Shown here one piece after another: positions 54,702 through 63,802 of a DNA stretch of 64,000 bases. A program made the position numbers and the translations under genes. Origin of the DNA: Victivallales bacterium (GTDB lineage Bacteria; Verrucomicrobiota; Lentisphaeria; Victivallales; UBA1829); NCBI GenBank assembly GCA_016285345.1, contig JAEEQN010000005.1, forward strand, positions 38,396-102,395. Direction: 5' to 3'. Position 1 is the first letter of the stretch, and the number at the start of each line of letters is the position of its first letter. The notes under the pieces are model-generated. The model was given only the letters and a program-made list of their open reading frames with translations. It searched no databases and was not told the DNA's origin.

Positions 54702-57016
54702 GCTTCACCGGACCGTTCGACTTCCAAAAAGGCGACCTCCTGGAGGGGATGACGATCGTTTCGCCGCTCGTCCGGGGCGGGCACGGGGACCTGTACCTCG
54801 TGAACGAGGACGTCGAGCAGAAAAAAGTCCTGAAGGTGATCCAGCGGGCGGACAACGACGGCGAGCTCACCGGGATCGAGAAATGCCGTGCGATTTCCTC
54901 GCATATCCCCGGACTGGTCCCCATCCTGAAAGTCGGAAAGCTCGCCAGCGGACGCATCTGGTGCGTCATGCCTCCGGCGGACAATCTGGCGCAGTGGCCG
55001 GACTACGAACCGGACACGCTCGCGAACCGCATCGTCCGGAACGGACGGCTCCAGCCGGAAGAGGTCCTGCGTCTGGCGGACAAGATGCTGTCGACCGTCC
55101 GGGACCTTCACAGGGCCGGGCTCGCGCATTGCGACATCAAGCCGGACAACATCGTCTTTCTCGACAAGGAGCCGAAGCTGACCGACTACAGCCTGCTTTC
55201 CGACACGCTGAACCGCCTCGCCGACGCGCCGTTCGGGACCACCGGCTTCGTCCCGCCGGAAATGACGTGCGATCCGGACGCCTACAAACCGCGGGACTGC
55301 GACCTGTACGCCATCGGCAAGGTCATCTACTGCGCCTGGTCCGGAATGGACGCGATGCTGTTCCCGTCCGTGCCGGAGTCGATCCCGCTGCCGGAGATCG
55401 GGATCATGCTGCCGCTCTACATGAAAGCGTGCAGCGAGTCGCCGAACAGACGGTTTCAAAGCGCCGACGAGTTTATCTCCGCCGTCGCGGACGCGCGTTC
55501 GCGCCTGCTCGACAGCCGCCTGTCATGGGGCAGAAGGGTCCTTCGCAGATGCGGACGGGTCCTGCCCGCGCTTCTGTTCCTGTTCGCCCTGTGCGCGGCC
55601 GTCCTGCTCTTCTTCCTCTGGCGCGGAACTCAGAACGCCGATCCGCTCGTCGTCACGACGCCGTGGGACAGCGCGGACGAGAACGACGGCGCGAACAGTC
55701 TGCGCGAAGCGGTCGCATATTCGCAGATACCCGGCGGACCGTGGAAGATCCGCTTCAACATGCCGGAAAGCGACACCGTTTATCTGCCCGACCCGACGCA
55801 GGTCACCCCGAATATGCGGTTCTCGACGACGAACGAAAAGACCGGCAATCCGGTGGACATCGTGCTGAACGAACTTCATGTCGCGGACCGCGTGATCAAC
55901 ACCTCCGAAGACGTGGAGGGCGGCGGCGCCGCGCTGCATGCGAACTCCGGACGGTTCGTGGTCAAAAAGGGGACGTATGAACGGAACGTGGACCGCGGGA
56001 CCGGCGGCGCGGGCGGCGCGTTCCGCATGATCGACTGCGACCTGACCGTGGACGGCGCGGCCTTCCGGCAGAACGCCGCGTTCAGCAGAGGAGGCGCACT
56101 GAACCTCGAACGCACCCGCGCGACGATCCGGAACACGCAGTTCCAGGGAAACCGGGTCAACGGATTCGGCGGCGCGATCAATCTCTTCGACTGCCAGGAG
56201 GTCCTGATCGTCGATTCGTGCTTCGAAAACAACAGCACCGGAGACCATTTCCTGTACGGCTGGTGCGGCGGCGCGATCCAGGTCGAGGGCAGCAAGCTGG
56301 TCTACGAGGTCTCGGACGGGCTCACGATCATAAACGAGGGCAACAAATCCGGCTGCGGCGGCTTCATCGCGTTCGCCGTTTATGACAGGACGCCCGTGAA
56401 ATCCTCCGGCGCGGAGTTCCGCATCGACGGCATCATGATCATCGGCGACGGCGACGGCAGGGACTCCATCGCGTCCAGCGTCAGAACAGGCGACGAGCAT
56501 ACGGATATGCCGAGCCCGGTAGAGGACATATCCGCCTACGACATCCTCATCCGCAAGACCGGAAAAGGGATCCTGTCGATCGACGCGCCCGTCGGCGACT
56601 ACGACGGACAATGGTCCGTCGAGGAGGGCTCGCTGGTCTTCACCTACGACAAAGGCGGCGATTTCGACGGCGCGATCACGATCTCCGGCGGACAGCTGGT
56701 CATGGATGATCCGTACAAGTTCAAAACGCTGACGTTCCGCCTTGACAAACCGAATGTCAAGCCGTTTATCGTAAACCTCTTCAACCTCACCGGCGGAACG
56801 TTCGTCATCGACGCCGCCGATGCCGCGGACGGTACCTACCTGCTCGCGGACGGCACGGACAGTTTCAACCGGACATTCACGCTCCGGGATGATGCGTCCG
56901 GCGGAGCGTCCGTCGCGCTGTCCGTCGGGCAGACCGTGACCGTCGGCGGGTCCGACTACACGCTGAGCCTGAACGGCGGCACGCTGTCCCTGACGAAATC
57001 GACTCCGCGGGATTGA
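54698..57016 (+). CDS. Ser/Thr kinase-like receptor with an extracellular beta-helix domain
   Basis: 772 residues starting at the ATG that overlaps the sigma gene stop. The kinase domain (about 15-270) has GGHGDLYLV, K46 in KVLKVI, HCDIKPDN (H144, D146; the usual Arg is Cys) and DYS (163-165) in place of DFG with the Asp kept. It may therefore be active but non-RD, or weakly active. A membrane helix lies near 288-308. The outer part (about 320-770) begins with the NSLREAVAYSQ element found in front of right-handed beta-helices and continues with many short strand repeats such as GGALNLERTRATIRNTQFQ and GGAINLFDCQEVLIVDSCF. I infer an envelope or polysaccharide sensor that signals to the coupled sigma factor. 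Confidence 0.83.
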   Translation: MSFTGPFDFQKGDLLEGMTIVSPLVRGGHGDLYLVNEDVEQKKVLKVIQRADNDGELTGIEKCRAISSHIPGLVPILKVGKLASGRIWCVMPPADNLAQWPDYEPDTLANRIVRNGRLQPEEVLRLADKMLSTVRDLHRAGLAHCDIKPDNIVFLDKEPKLTDYSLLSDTLNRLADAPFGTTGFVPPEMTCDPDAYKPRDCDLYAIGKVIYCAWSGMDAMLFPSVPESIPLPEIGIMLPLYMKACSESPNRRFQSADEFISAVADARSRLLDSRLSWGRRVLRRCGRVLPALLFLFALCAAVLLFFLWRGTQNADPLVVTTPWDSADENDGANSLREAVAYSQIPGGPWKIRFNMPESDTVYLPDPTQVTPNMRFSTTNEKTGNPVDIVLNELHVADRVINTSEDVEGGGAALHANSGRFVVKKGTYERNVDRGTGGAGGAFRMIDCDLTVDGAAFRQNAAFSRGGALNLERTRATIRNTQFQGNRVNGFGGAINLFDCQEVLIVDSCFENNSTGDHFLYGWCGGAIQVEGSKLVYEVSDGLTIINEGNKSGCGGFIAFAVYDRTPVKSSGAEFRIDGIMIIGDGDGRDSIASSVRTGDEHTDMPSPVEDISAYDILIRKTGKGILSIDAPVGDYDGQWSVEEGSLVFTYDKGGDFDGAITISGGQLVMDDPYKFKTLTFRLDKPNVKPFIVNLFNLTGGTFVIDAADAADGTYLLADGTDSFNRTFTLRDDASGGASVALSVGQTVTVGGSDYTLSLNGGTLSLTKSTPRD

Positions 57017-57123
57017 TAATCGCCCCCGGCATCGCGGGCATCATTCGTTTGTTCGCGCGGCGGCAATCCGCCCGGCAGAGTATTTGTCTTAGAAAAAAAA
57101 AAAGAGGGACCGGGGTGTTAGAT

Positions 57124-57149
57124 TTGACACCCCAAACGGGGTATATATT
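57124..57149 (+). promoter_or_regulatory. Candidate operator/promoter ahead of the 52-residue membrane peptide
   Basis: TTGACA (57124-57129) overlaps a 14-base palindrome ACCCC-AAAC-GGGGT (57129-57142), followed by TATATATTTGTATAC. The closest -10 match, TATATT (57144-57149), is only 14 bases from the -35, which is short, so the spacing suggests either a regulated promoter or a different -10. I treat it as a candidate control site only. Confidence 0.4.
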
Positions 57150-57242
57150 TGTATACGGTTGCGTTTGATCCGCCCGCCGGGAAACCGGATTCCGCGGACC
57201 GCAAAACGCCGGGGCGGCGCATCCGACACAAGGAGAAACGGT

Positions 57243-57401
57243 TTGAACTACAACAGGGACATCACGGACATTGCCGGTCAGGCATTGGGACAACGCGAAG
57301 GGAAACACCCCGAAACGCGGAAGAAATGTGTTGTGGGCGGGATCTTTCTGCTTCTTGCGGTCCTGCTTCTGGCCGCGATCTTCGCGCTCAAGAACGCCTG
57401 A
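57243..57401 (+). CDS. 52-residue single-pass membrane peptide with a TTG start
   Basis: The TTG at 57243 lies eight bases after AAGGAG, the best ribosome site of the region; the in-frame ATG at 57159 has none. The product begins NYNRDITDIAGQAL, has a short basic stretch (HPETRKKC) and then one hydrophobic helix, VGGIFLLLAVLLLAAIFAL. It ends nine bases before the convergent ACP-like gene. I do not recognise the family. Confidence 0.6.
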   Translation: MNYNRDITDIAGQALGQREGKHPETRKKCVVGGIFLLLAVLLLAAIFALKNA

Positions 57402-57409
57402 ACAGCGCT

Positions 57410-57658
57410 TTATTCCGTGCGGTCGTTCTCCTGTAAAAATCGGATCGCGTCGCCGACGGTGTGAAACCCCGCGGCGTCCCCGTCCGGGATCCTGCAGCCG
57501 AATTCGTCTTCGAACGCCATGATCAGCTCCTCCATGTCAAGCGACGCGAGATTCCGGAAAAGCGGCGTATCGTCCGCGATCTCGTCTTCGGCGACCCCCT
57601 GGTGATTTGCAACGATTCTCCGGACCCGTTCGGTGATTGTTGATTCGTGATCTGTCAT
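57410..57658 (-). CDS. Acyl carrier protein-like protein
   Basis: 82 residues, acidic, four-helix pattern. The phosphopantetheine site reads LASLDMEELIMAFEDEF with S39, where typical ACPs have DSL; here the residue before Ser is Ala. The N-terminus (ITERVRRIVANHQGV) and the end (TVGDAIRFLQEN) match the ACP layout. It would carry an acyl chain for fatty acid, lipid or polyketide-type synthesis. It lies downstream of two membrane-repeat genes on the same strand and no fabD, fabF or ligase gene is near, so it is more likely a specialised ACP than the main AcpP. Confidence 0.82.
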   Translation of the reverse strand: MTDHESTITERVRRIVANHQGVAEDEIADDTPLFRNLASLDMEELIMAFEDEFGCRIPDGDAAGFHTVGDAIRFLQENDRTE

Positions 57659-57695
57659 CGTCGAGGTACCTTTCTGTGCTCAAAATGACCGTTTC

Positions 57696-58808
57696 CTATT
57701 TCCCGGCGGCTCTCCGCGACGCGGATTTGACAAGGCAGTACGATTTCCGGTACAGCCAGTAGAAGAGCGAACCGAACAGGACGGAGTAGAACGTGCCTAC
57801 CACAAAAAACAGGAACAATAAGACAGGGAGAAGTCTTATATCAGTATTATGCTGACGAGAGACGGGAAGCAGCCATTCAGCAGGCTGATTCACATATTTT
57901 ATGTACAGCGATCTCAGGCCGCCGTCATCTAAAAGACTGCAAAGAAACAGCAGAGGCTGCAGGACGATCAGGACACTGACGCAGCATCCCCATTTCACAC
58001 CGCCGTCATATTCGCAGTTCGAACGCTTTTTGCCCTGTCTTCCCCGGACCCGGCGTTTGAAAACCGATGCCCGCTGAAGCATTCTTTTGACAAGCGGTCC
58101 CCCGAAACAAACGACCGTGCCGAAAACGACGGAGAAGAACACGACAGACAGAAGAAACAGGATCAATACATCGGGAGCGGGAAGGCCGAATCCGTCCACA
58201 AGAAGTCTGGCGGGAAGATAGAAATACGTCATGATCCCTGCCGCCAGGAGCGAATCCGGGGCAACAAGGCACAGGATGAGCAGGAACGGCTGCACGGCAG
58301 TCACGCCGATGACGCAGCGCAGCCACCGCGTCCCGCGGCTTCCCGGCGGATCGGCGGCCGGTTCAGATTCGGCGGAATCCTCCGCTTCATCCAGTCCTTC
58401 GATGCTCTCTTCCGCCGCCGCATCCGTGCCCGTTTCGCCCTGTTCGTCCCATGTTTCCGGTTCGGGTTCGGACAGGGGCTTATGCGGCCGCCCCTCCCCA
58501 TTTGACCTCAACATCAGAACATATTGATGCCAGTAATATACGAGCGTGCCGAAAACGACGGAATAGAACGCAAAGGAAAGAAAAAACAGGATCCGTACGG
58601 TCGAAGCAGACATATGGGGATGGTCCCCCCCCGCCGCGACGATGCACCCCGGAAGATAGAGGAACACCAGGAACACTACCGCGGTTTGCGCGTTCCGCAC
58701 AATGAAACAGAGAGTGATCAGCGCGACCTGAACGACTGTCGCCCAGACGACACACCACAGCCATGTCCAGCCGTCGTCATGATCGCCGTTCGGGAACCTG
58801 TTGCTCAT
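57696..58808 (-). CDS. Membrane protein built of three tandem repeats of one membrane unit
   Basis: 370 residues. Three related units lie at about 15-95, 160-235 and 265-360. Each begins with W-x(2-3)-C-V and a QP or QV step, has a Y-x-P or Q-P turn in the middle, and ends with the strongest match: FYSVVFGTLVYY, FFSVVFGTVVCF and FYSVLFGSLFYW. Each unit holds about three hydrophobic segments. The first and second are separated by an acidic linker (about 110-150) rich in Glu and Pro. A single-unit paralogue is the next gene upstream (58839-59135). I know no named family with this signature. Confidence 0.75.
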   Translation of the reverse strand: MSNRFPNGDHDDGWTWLWCVVWATVVQVALITLCFIVRNAQTAVVFLVFLYLPGCIVAAGGDHPHMSASTVRILFFLSFAFYSVVFGTLVYYWHQYVLMLRSNGEGRPHKPLSEPEPETWDEQGETGTDAAAEESIEGLDEAEDSAESEPAADPPGSRGTRWLRCVIGVTAVQPFLLILCLVAPDSLLAAGIMTYFYLPARLLVDGFGLPAPDVLILFLLSVVFFSVVFGTVVCFGGPLVKRMLQRASVFKRRVRGRQGKKRSNCEYDGGVKWGCCVSVLIVLQPLLFLCSLLDDGGLRSLYIKYVNQPAEWLLPVSRQHNTDIRLLPVLLFLFFVVGTFYSVLFGSLFYWLYRKSYCLVKSASRRAAGK

Positions 58809-58838
58809 TTGCGTTGTTCTCCCCGGAGTTTTTTTCCA

Positions 58839-59135
58839 TCAATAATCTTTCTCTTTCAGCCAGCACACGAAATAAATGATCGAGCCGAGAACGAAGGAGT
58901 AAAGCGCGATGAAAACTGGCAGCAGGATAAAAAGAATCGGGAGAGAAGCAGGATTCTGAAATACAAACACAATACACGGGAAATAGAGAATCATCAGGAT
59001 GATCATAAAGCCAGTCGTCCGGAATATGAGGGACAGGAGGATCAGGACCGGCTGGATGGCCGCCGCGATGAAGACGCAGCGCCACCACAGTTGTTTATTG
59101 TCCGACGGATCGCCGGCAGGGGATACGATTGGCAT
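58839..59135 (-). CDS. Single-unit paralogue of the repeated membrane protein
   Basis: 98 residues, one copy of the unit seen three times in the neighbouring gene: LWWRCVFIAAAIQPVLILL at the start, a Y-F-P turn, and ALYSFVLGSIIYFV at the end. GGAG lies upstream of the ATG. It precedes the three-unit gene by 30 bases and is probably co-transcribed with it and the ACP-like gene. Confidence 0.75.
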   Translation of the reverse strand: MPIVSPAGDPSDNKQLWWRCVFIAAAIQPVLILLSLIFRTTGFMIILMILYFPCIVFVFQNPASLPILFILLPVFIALYSFVLGSIIYFVCWLKEKDY

Positions 59136-59205
59136 TTTCTATTCTCCTCGGAAAAGGTTTTTCGAAATAAGACCTATAGGTCCTATATGACTTATTCTCA
59201 GCAGC

Positions 59206-60138
59206 TTATCCGGCTGTTCCGTCTTTCTTTTCCTTGTCGTCGGCCTTCTTGTCCTTTGCAGGGTCTTCGGGGATGTAGCCCTGCTTGAACATCCAGGCGG
59301 CACAGGCGGTCTGCCACATTTCCCAGAGCGGGAGCTTCGAGCCGGTGAACCCGTGGCCGCCTTCCGTGAACTCCAGATACTCGACCGGGACCTTGTGCGC
59401 CTTGAGCGCGTCGACGTACATGCGGCTGTTGTCGACCGGGACGAGCTGGTCCTTCGCGGAATGGCACACGAACGCCGGCGGGGTCTTGTCCGTGACCTGT
59501 TTTTCGTTGGACAGCAGGTCGATCAGCTCCTGCGACGGGTTGCCGCCCAGCAGGTTGCGTTTCGTGCCGCCCTCGGTCTTCGCGGTCATCGTGATCACAG
59601 GGTAGATCAGGACCTGGAAATCGGGGCGCGAGGACATCTTTTCGACCGGGTCCTCGGACTTCGCGTCGCCGTCGTCGAAATGCGTCGCGACCGTACTGGC
59701 GAGGTGTCCGCCCGCCGAGAATCCCATCACGCCGACCTTCTTCGGCTCCACGCCGCGCGTCTTGCCATCGGCGCGTACCGTGCGGATCGCGTGCGCCGCG
59801 TCCTGAAGCGGCAGCGGATGCCGGTTCGGCGCAATGCGGTAGGACAACACTACGCCCGTGACACCGTAGGTGTTCAGCCATTTCGCGACGTCGTATCCCT
59901 CGTTGCCCTTCACGAGCATCCCGTAGCCGCCGCCGGGGCAGATCACGACGACCGTTCCGTTCGGCTTCTCGGGCACGTACCAGCGGAGCGAAGTCTTTTC
60001 GGCGTTCGCGCCGCCCGTGCTGGGTTTCCACAGAGGGACGTCCGACGGTTCGGCGGCCGCGGACACGGCGGAGAATGCGGAGAATGCGATGCAGACGAGG
60101 GCAAGACCGAGCTTGCGGCGGGAGAAATGTCTGTTCAT
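59206..60138 (-). CDS. Exported alpha/beta hydrolase, acetylxylan-esterase-like (BD-FAE type)
   Basis: 310 residues with a signal peptide (about 1-29). The alpha/beta hydrolase fold shows the oxyanion motif CPGGGYGML (68-75), nucleophile S141 in GFSAGGH, and likely triad partners D230 (SAKDQLVP) and H262 (EGGHGF). This pattern is common to the BD-FAE and endo-1,4-beta-xylanase-associated esterases. The substrate is probably an acylated plant polysaccharide, but a peptidase or lipase cannot be excluded. The last 30 residues are Lys/Asp/Glu-rich. The gene is divergent from the GH95 gene. Confidence 0.87.
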   Translation of the reverse strand: MNRHFSRRKLGLALVCIAFSAFSAVSAAAEPSDVPLWKPSTGGANAEKTSLRWYVPEKPNGTVVVICPGGGYGMLVKGNEGYDVAKWLNTYGVTGVVLSYRIAPNRHPLPLQDAAHAIRTVRADGKTRGVEPKKVGVMGFSAGGHLASTVATHFDDGDAKSEDPVEKMSSRPDFQVLIYPVITMTAKTEGGTKRNLLGGNPSQELIDLLSNEKQVTDKTPPAFVCHSAKDQLVPVDNSRMYVDALKAHKVPVEYLEFTEGGHGFTGSKLPLWEMWQTACAAWMFKQGYIPEDPAKDKKADDKEKKDGTAG

Positions 60139-60187
60139 GGCGGAATTCCTTTCCCTGATGAGCTTGAAAATGTAGATTGATTACCAT

Positions 60188-60215
60188 ACAATAGCACGGT
60201 TTCTCCAGTTTGCAA
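60188..60215 (-). promoter_or_regulatory. Promoter of the esterase gene
   Basis: On the minus strand TTGCAA (60210-60215), 16 bases, TATTGT (60188-60193), 50 bases before the ATG. Confidence 0.65.
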
Positions 60216-60318
60216 ACTTTTTTCCGCCATTCTTGAGGCGGATGTTATCTTTAACACCGTAAAAACGTTAAATCCCGCGTTAAAGTCGGAAAACCCCTTT
60301 TTTTGCGTTTGGAACCGG

Positions 60319-60347
60319 TTGATTTTTCGCCGCAAACATGGTACAGT
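60319..60347 (+). promoter_or_regulatory. Promoter of the GH95 gene
   Basis: TTGATT (60319-60324), 17 bases, TACAGT (60342-60347), 49 bases before the ATG. Confidence 0.65.
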
Positions 60348-60395
60348 ATAGCGGAAAACATCAAAAGCATCTCGTTTCTACAGGAGAACCCCGCA

Positions 60396-63089
60396 ATGAT
60401 CCGCCTGAAAACGTTCCTGATCCCGTTCGTCTGCCTCGCCGCCGCGCATGCCGCATACGCCCTGCCGCCCAACTTCGAGGCGCGTCTCCGCGAGCTGAAC
60501 ACGACCATCCGCGACAATGCCCCGGCGAAGATCTGGAGCGAGGCGTACCCCATCGGCAACGGACGGTTCGGCGCGATGGTGTTCGGCGGCGTGCGCGAGG
60601 AACGCCTCCAGCTGAACGACGTCACGGTGTGGTCCGGCGGCAAGGACGATCCGTGGAAGAAGGACGCGTGGCAGCATCTGCCGGAAATCCGCGAGGCGAT
60701 CGGGCAGAAGGACTGGCGCAAGGCGGAAGGACTGGTGAACCGCTACATGACCGAGAAGGGCGGCTATTTCCCGTCGTACCAGACGCTCGGCGACCTCAGA
60801 ATCAAGTTCGACCTGCCGGAAGACGCGAAGATCGAAGATTACAGCCGCAAGCTCGATTTGAAGACCGCCGTCGAGACCGTCATATTCAAGGCGGACGGCG
60901 TCCAGCACATCCGACAGTATTTCGCGAGCCACCCGGACCAGGTCGTCGCGGCATGCTTCTCAACGTCGAAACCCGGCGCGCTTTCCTGTCGGATCACGCT
61001 CAATCGCGGCCGCTCCGCGAAGACCGTCGCCGAGGGGAAAGACACGCTGCTGATGACCGGCAACACCGATTACGACAACCGCAAGGGCAACTGCGATTAC
61101 GCCGTGATGCTGAAGGTCGTCCCGGGAATCATGTACAGTAGACCGACCCCCGCGAGTAGCCACGCCCGCCCTGACGAGGACGTCTGGAACCTGAATAGCA
61201 TTAACGCGAAGCTCTCCACCGAGGGCGACACCATCACGGTCACGGGCGCAACGTCGTTCACTGTATATCTGGCCGCCCACACCAGCTACAAGGCGGACTG
61301 GGATGCGAACTACCGGAACGGCGACGACCTCGTCGCAGTCGTCCGCGAGCGCATCGGAAACATCGCACCCCGGTCGATAACTGTGGTCCGCTCCCAGCCA
61401 CAGTCTTTCACGCCCGTCAGCAGAACGGGTGTCTCCCGCCCGTTGTTTCCGGGAGGTATCGCGGGACGGATGGACCAATTCGACACATTCCGGCAAAAAC
61501 ATATCGAAGACTATCAGAAGTTCTACAGCCGCGTCAAGTTCGACTTCAGGAATCCGGTCGAGGGGCAATCGGACGAGGAGCTTGAGAAGTTCCTCAACCT
61601 CACCACCGTGGAACGCCTGAAGCGCTTCAAGGACCATCCGGAGGACACGGCGTTCGCGGCGCTCTTCGCGCAGTTCGGGCGCTACCTCATGATCGCGTCC
61701 AGCCGCGAGGACAACCCCCTGCCGTCGAACTCGCAGGGCATCTGGGGCGACGGCTACGACCTGCCGTGGAAATGCGACTACAAGAGCAACATCAACTACC
61801 AGATGAACTACTGGCCCGTGAACACCGCCAACCTCTCCGAGTGCATGACCCCCGCCGTGAACCTGAACCTCTCGCTCATCCCGTCCGGCCGCATCACGGC
61901 GAAGGAATACTTCAACGCGCCCGGCTGGACCTGCGCCTACACCACGAACGCCTGGGGCTGGACCGCGCCCGGCGGCAGCCTGCCGTGGGGGCCGTTCTTC
62001 AGCGCGGGCGGCTGGTTCTGCCAGATGATGTTCGACCACTACGCGTTCGGCGGCGACAGGGCGTACCTCGAAACAATCTACCCCGCCATGAAGGACAACT
62101 GCCGGTTCTTCCTCTCCGCGCTCGTCGAGGGGCCGGACGGCAGGCTCTCCATGAACCCGTCGAGCTCGCCCGAAAACGGATTCCGCGACGGCAATAACGG
62201 CGGCAGCGTGGCGTGGGGCGGCGAAATGGAGTCCGCCATCGTCCGCGAAGTCTTCCGCGACACGCTCTTCGCCGCGAATGTCCTCGGCGACAAGGACGAA
62301 GAATTCCTCAACCAGCTGAAGGCCGCCAATGAAAAGATACGCCCGATCGCGATCGGACGTTACGGACAAATCCAGGAATGGGGCCCGGACGTCGACAACC
62401 CGAACGACCGGCACCGCCACATCTCCCAGCTCTTCGCCCTCATGCCAGGCTCGCAGATCGACGCGCACGCGAACCTGCGGGACGCCGAAGGCGCGCGCGT
62501 GGTGCTGAACCACCGCGGCGACGAGGGGACCGGCTGGTCGAAGGCGTGGAAGATCAACCTCTGGGCGCGCCTGCTCGACGGCAACCGCGCGTACAAGCTC
62601 ATCCGCGAACAGCTCACCTATGTCAGCGAGCAGTCGGTCGTGTACGGAGCGGGCGGCGTCTACGGCAGCCTGCTCGACGCGCATCCGCCGTTCCAGATCG
62701 ACGGCAACTTCGGCGCGCTCTCCGGCCTCATCGAAATGCTCCTCCAGAGCCACATGTACGAGGAACGCGGCGCCGAGCGCATCTACACGCTCGACCTCCT
62801 GCCCGCCCTGCCGAAAACGCCCGGCTTCGAAACAGGTTCCGTGAAGGGACTCAAGGCGCGCGGCGGGTTCACGGTCGACATCGACTGGGAAAACGGCAAG
62901 CTCAAGCAGGCGATTGTCACCTGCACGCACGACACCCCCGGTTTCCGCGTGATTACGGGCAGCCTTCCTCCCGATGCCAGCGCACTCCTGAATCAGCCCG
63001 GCATCCACATCAGTTTGGCAGGCAGGATCAGAAATTACCTCCCCGAAGGCGGCTACAAGGCCGGGGACATCATCACGATCACCCGTTGA
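60396..63089 (+). CDS. GH95 alpha-L-fucosidase, exported
   Basis: 897 residues from the ATG at 60396 (AGGAGAAC upstream), starting with a signal peptide (about 1-21). The N-terminal domain has [19 protein letters not shown] with [13 protein letters not shown], the family hallmark. The (alpha/alpha)6 barrel keeps the residues known from characterised GH95 enzymes: N465 and N467 ([11 protein letters not shown]), general acid E593 (SSPENGF) and D769 (FQIDGNFG). It should release terminal L-fucose with inversion; related members act on L-galactose, so the sugar is likely but not certain. A segment near 245-365 is less conserved. It has its own promoter and lies divergent to the esterase. Confidence 0.93.
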   Translation: MIRLKTFLIPFVCLAAAHAAYALPPNFEARLRELNTTIRDNAPAKIWSEAYPIGNGRFGAMVFGGVREERLQLNDVTVWSGGKDDPWKKDAWQHLPEIREAIGQKDWRKAEGLVNRYMTEKGGYFPSYQTLGDLRIKFDLPEDAKIEDYSRKLDLKTAVETVIFKADGVQHIRQYFASHPDQVVAACFSTSKPGALSCRITLNRGRSAKTVAEGKDTLLMTGNTDYDNRKGNCDYAVMLKVVPGIMYSRPTPASSHARPDEDVWNLNSINAKLSTEGDTITVTGATSFTVYLAAHTSYKADWDANYRNGDDLVAVVRERIGNIAPRSITVVRSQPQSFTPVSRTGVSRPLFPGGIAGRMDQFDTFRQKHIEDYQKFYSRVKFDFRNPVEGQSDEELEKFLNLTTVERLKRFKDHPEDTAFAALFAQFGRYLMIASSREDNPLPSNSQGIWGDGYDLPWKCDYKSNINYQMNYWPVNTANLSECMTPAVNLNLSLIPSGRITAKEYFNAPGWTCAYTTNAWGWTAPGGSLPWGPFFSAGGWFCQMMFDHYAFGGDRAYLETIYPAMKDNCRFFLSALVEGPDGRLSMNPSSSPENGFRDGNNGGSVAWGGEMESAIVREVFRDTLFAANVLGDKDEEFLNQLKAANEKIRPIAIGRYGQIQEWGPDVDNPNDRHRHISQLFALMPGSQIDAHANLRDAEGARVVLNHRGDEGTGWSKAWKINLWARLLDGNRAYKLIREQLTYVSEQSVVYGAGGVYGSLLDAHPPFQIDGNFGALSGLIEMLLQSHMYEERGAERIYTLDLLPALPKTPGFETGSVKGLKARGGFTVDIDWENGKLKQAIVTCTHDTPGFRVITGSLPPDASALLNQPGIHISLAGRIRNYLPEGGYKAGDIITITR

Positions 63090-63165
63090 AGTTCATTCCC
63101 CGCTCAACAAAACTCTATCCTTCGACCGGCGGAGCGGCGTTTTCCCTTTTTTTCCTTTTGCCCGC

Positions 63166-63193
63166 TTGACTTTGCGGAAAATGCCTCTACATT
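63166..63193 (+). promoter_or_regulatory. Promoter of the lipoprotein gene
   Basis: TTGACT (63166-63171), 16 bases, TACATT (63188-63193), 37 bases before the ATG. Confidence 0.72.
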
Positions 63194-63229
63194 ATGATGT
63201 TGAACTTTTTCTAACCGGAGAACCCCGCC

Positions 63230-63625
63230 ATGTTCAGATCGATATGCCTTCTTTTCGCCGTCGTCGTGGTCATCCTGTGCAGCGGCTGCCGCACTACCGT
63301 TGACAACCGCAACCGTACCGCGCAGGAGCTTTGCCGGTACATGATGCAGCAGACCGGCGGCACGTACGACGGCATGATGGCGGTCGAACCGATCCACGCG
63401 GACGAAGGGTTTGCGCTTAAGGTCGCCAACCGCCAGGTGGCGTTCTACAAGTTCGACATCAAGTACAAGAAGCCCCGTTCAAAGATCGAATACGTGGACA
63501 AGAACGGTTTCATCTACATTTACGGGTTCAAATTCTCCGCCGTCTCCCACGGCTCGTTCATCATGGTCGACTACGAGGACAACCCGCTGAAGGACAAGCT
63601 CCTCGAGGCATTCAAGAGTTTCTGA
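63230..63625 (+). CDS. Small lipoprotein of unknown function
   Basis: 131 residues. The signal peptide ends in the lipobox VILCSGC, so the mature protein begins at Cys20 and is lipid-anchored. The rest is a compact domain with many Lys, Tyr and Phe: YVDKNGFIYIYGFKF and FIMVDYEDNPL are probable beta strands. GGAGAA lies upstream. I do not recognise the family. Confidence 0.78.
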   Translation: MFRSICLLFAVVVVILCSGCRTTVDNRNRTAQELCRYMMQQTGGTYDGMMAVEPIHADEGFALKVANRQVAFYKFDIKYKKPRSKIEYVDKNGFIYIYGFKFSAVSHGSFIMVDYEDNPLKDKLLEAFKSF

Positions 63626-63729
63626 CCGTCCCCGCGTAAGACTCGAGGCAGTCCCTGCCGGGGAAACAGACCGCGAGGCACACTTGCACGACAGGAAGCG
63701 GCGTTTTTCGTCAAAACCGCCGTTTTTCC

Positions 63730-63758
63730 TTGAATCCGGCTCGTTTCCGTGCTATATT
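63730..63758 (+). promoter_or_regulatory. Promoter of the ABC exporter gene
   Basis: TTGAAT (63730-63735), 17 bases, TATATT (63753-63758), 45 bases before the ATG. Confidence 0.78.
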
Positions 63759-63802
63759 AAATGTTGACTCTAGACTTTTCGACCCCTCCCCCGGAGACTT
63801 TC

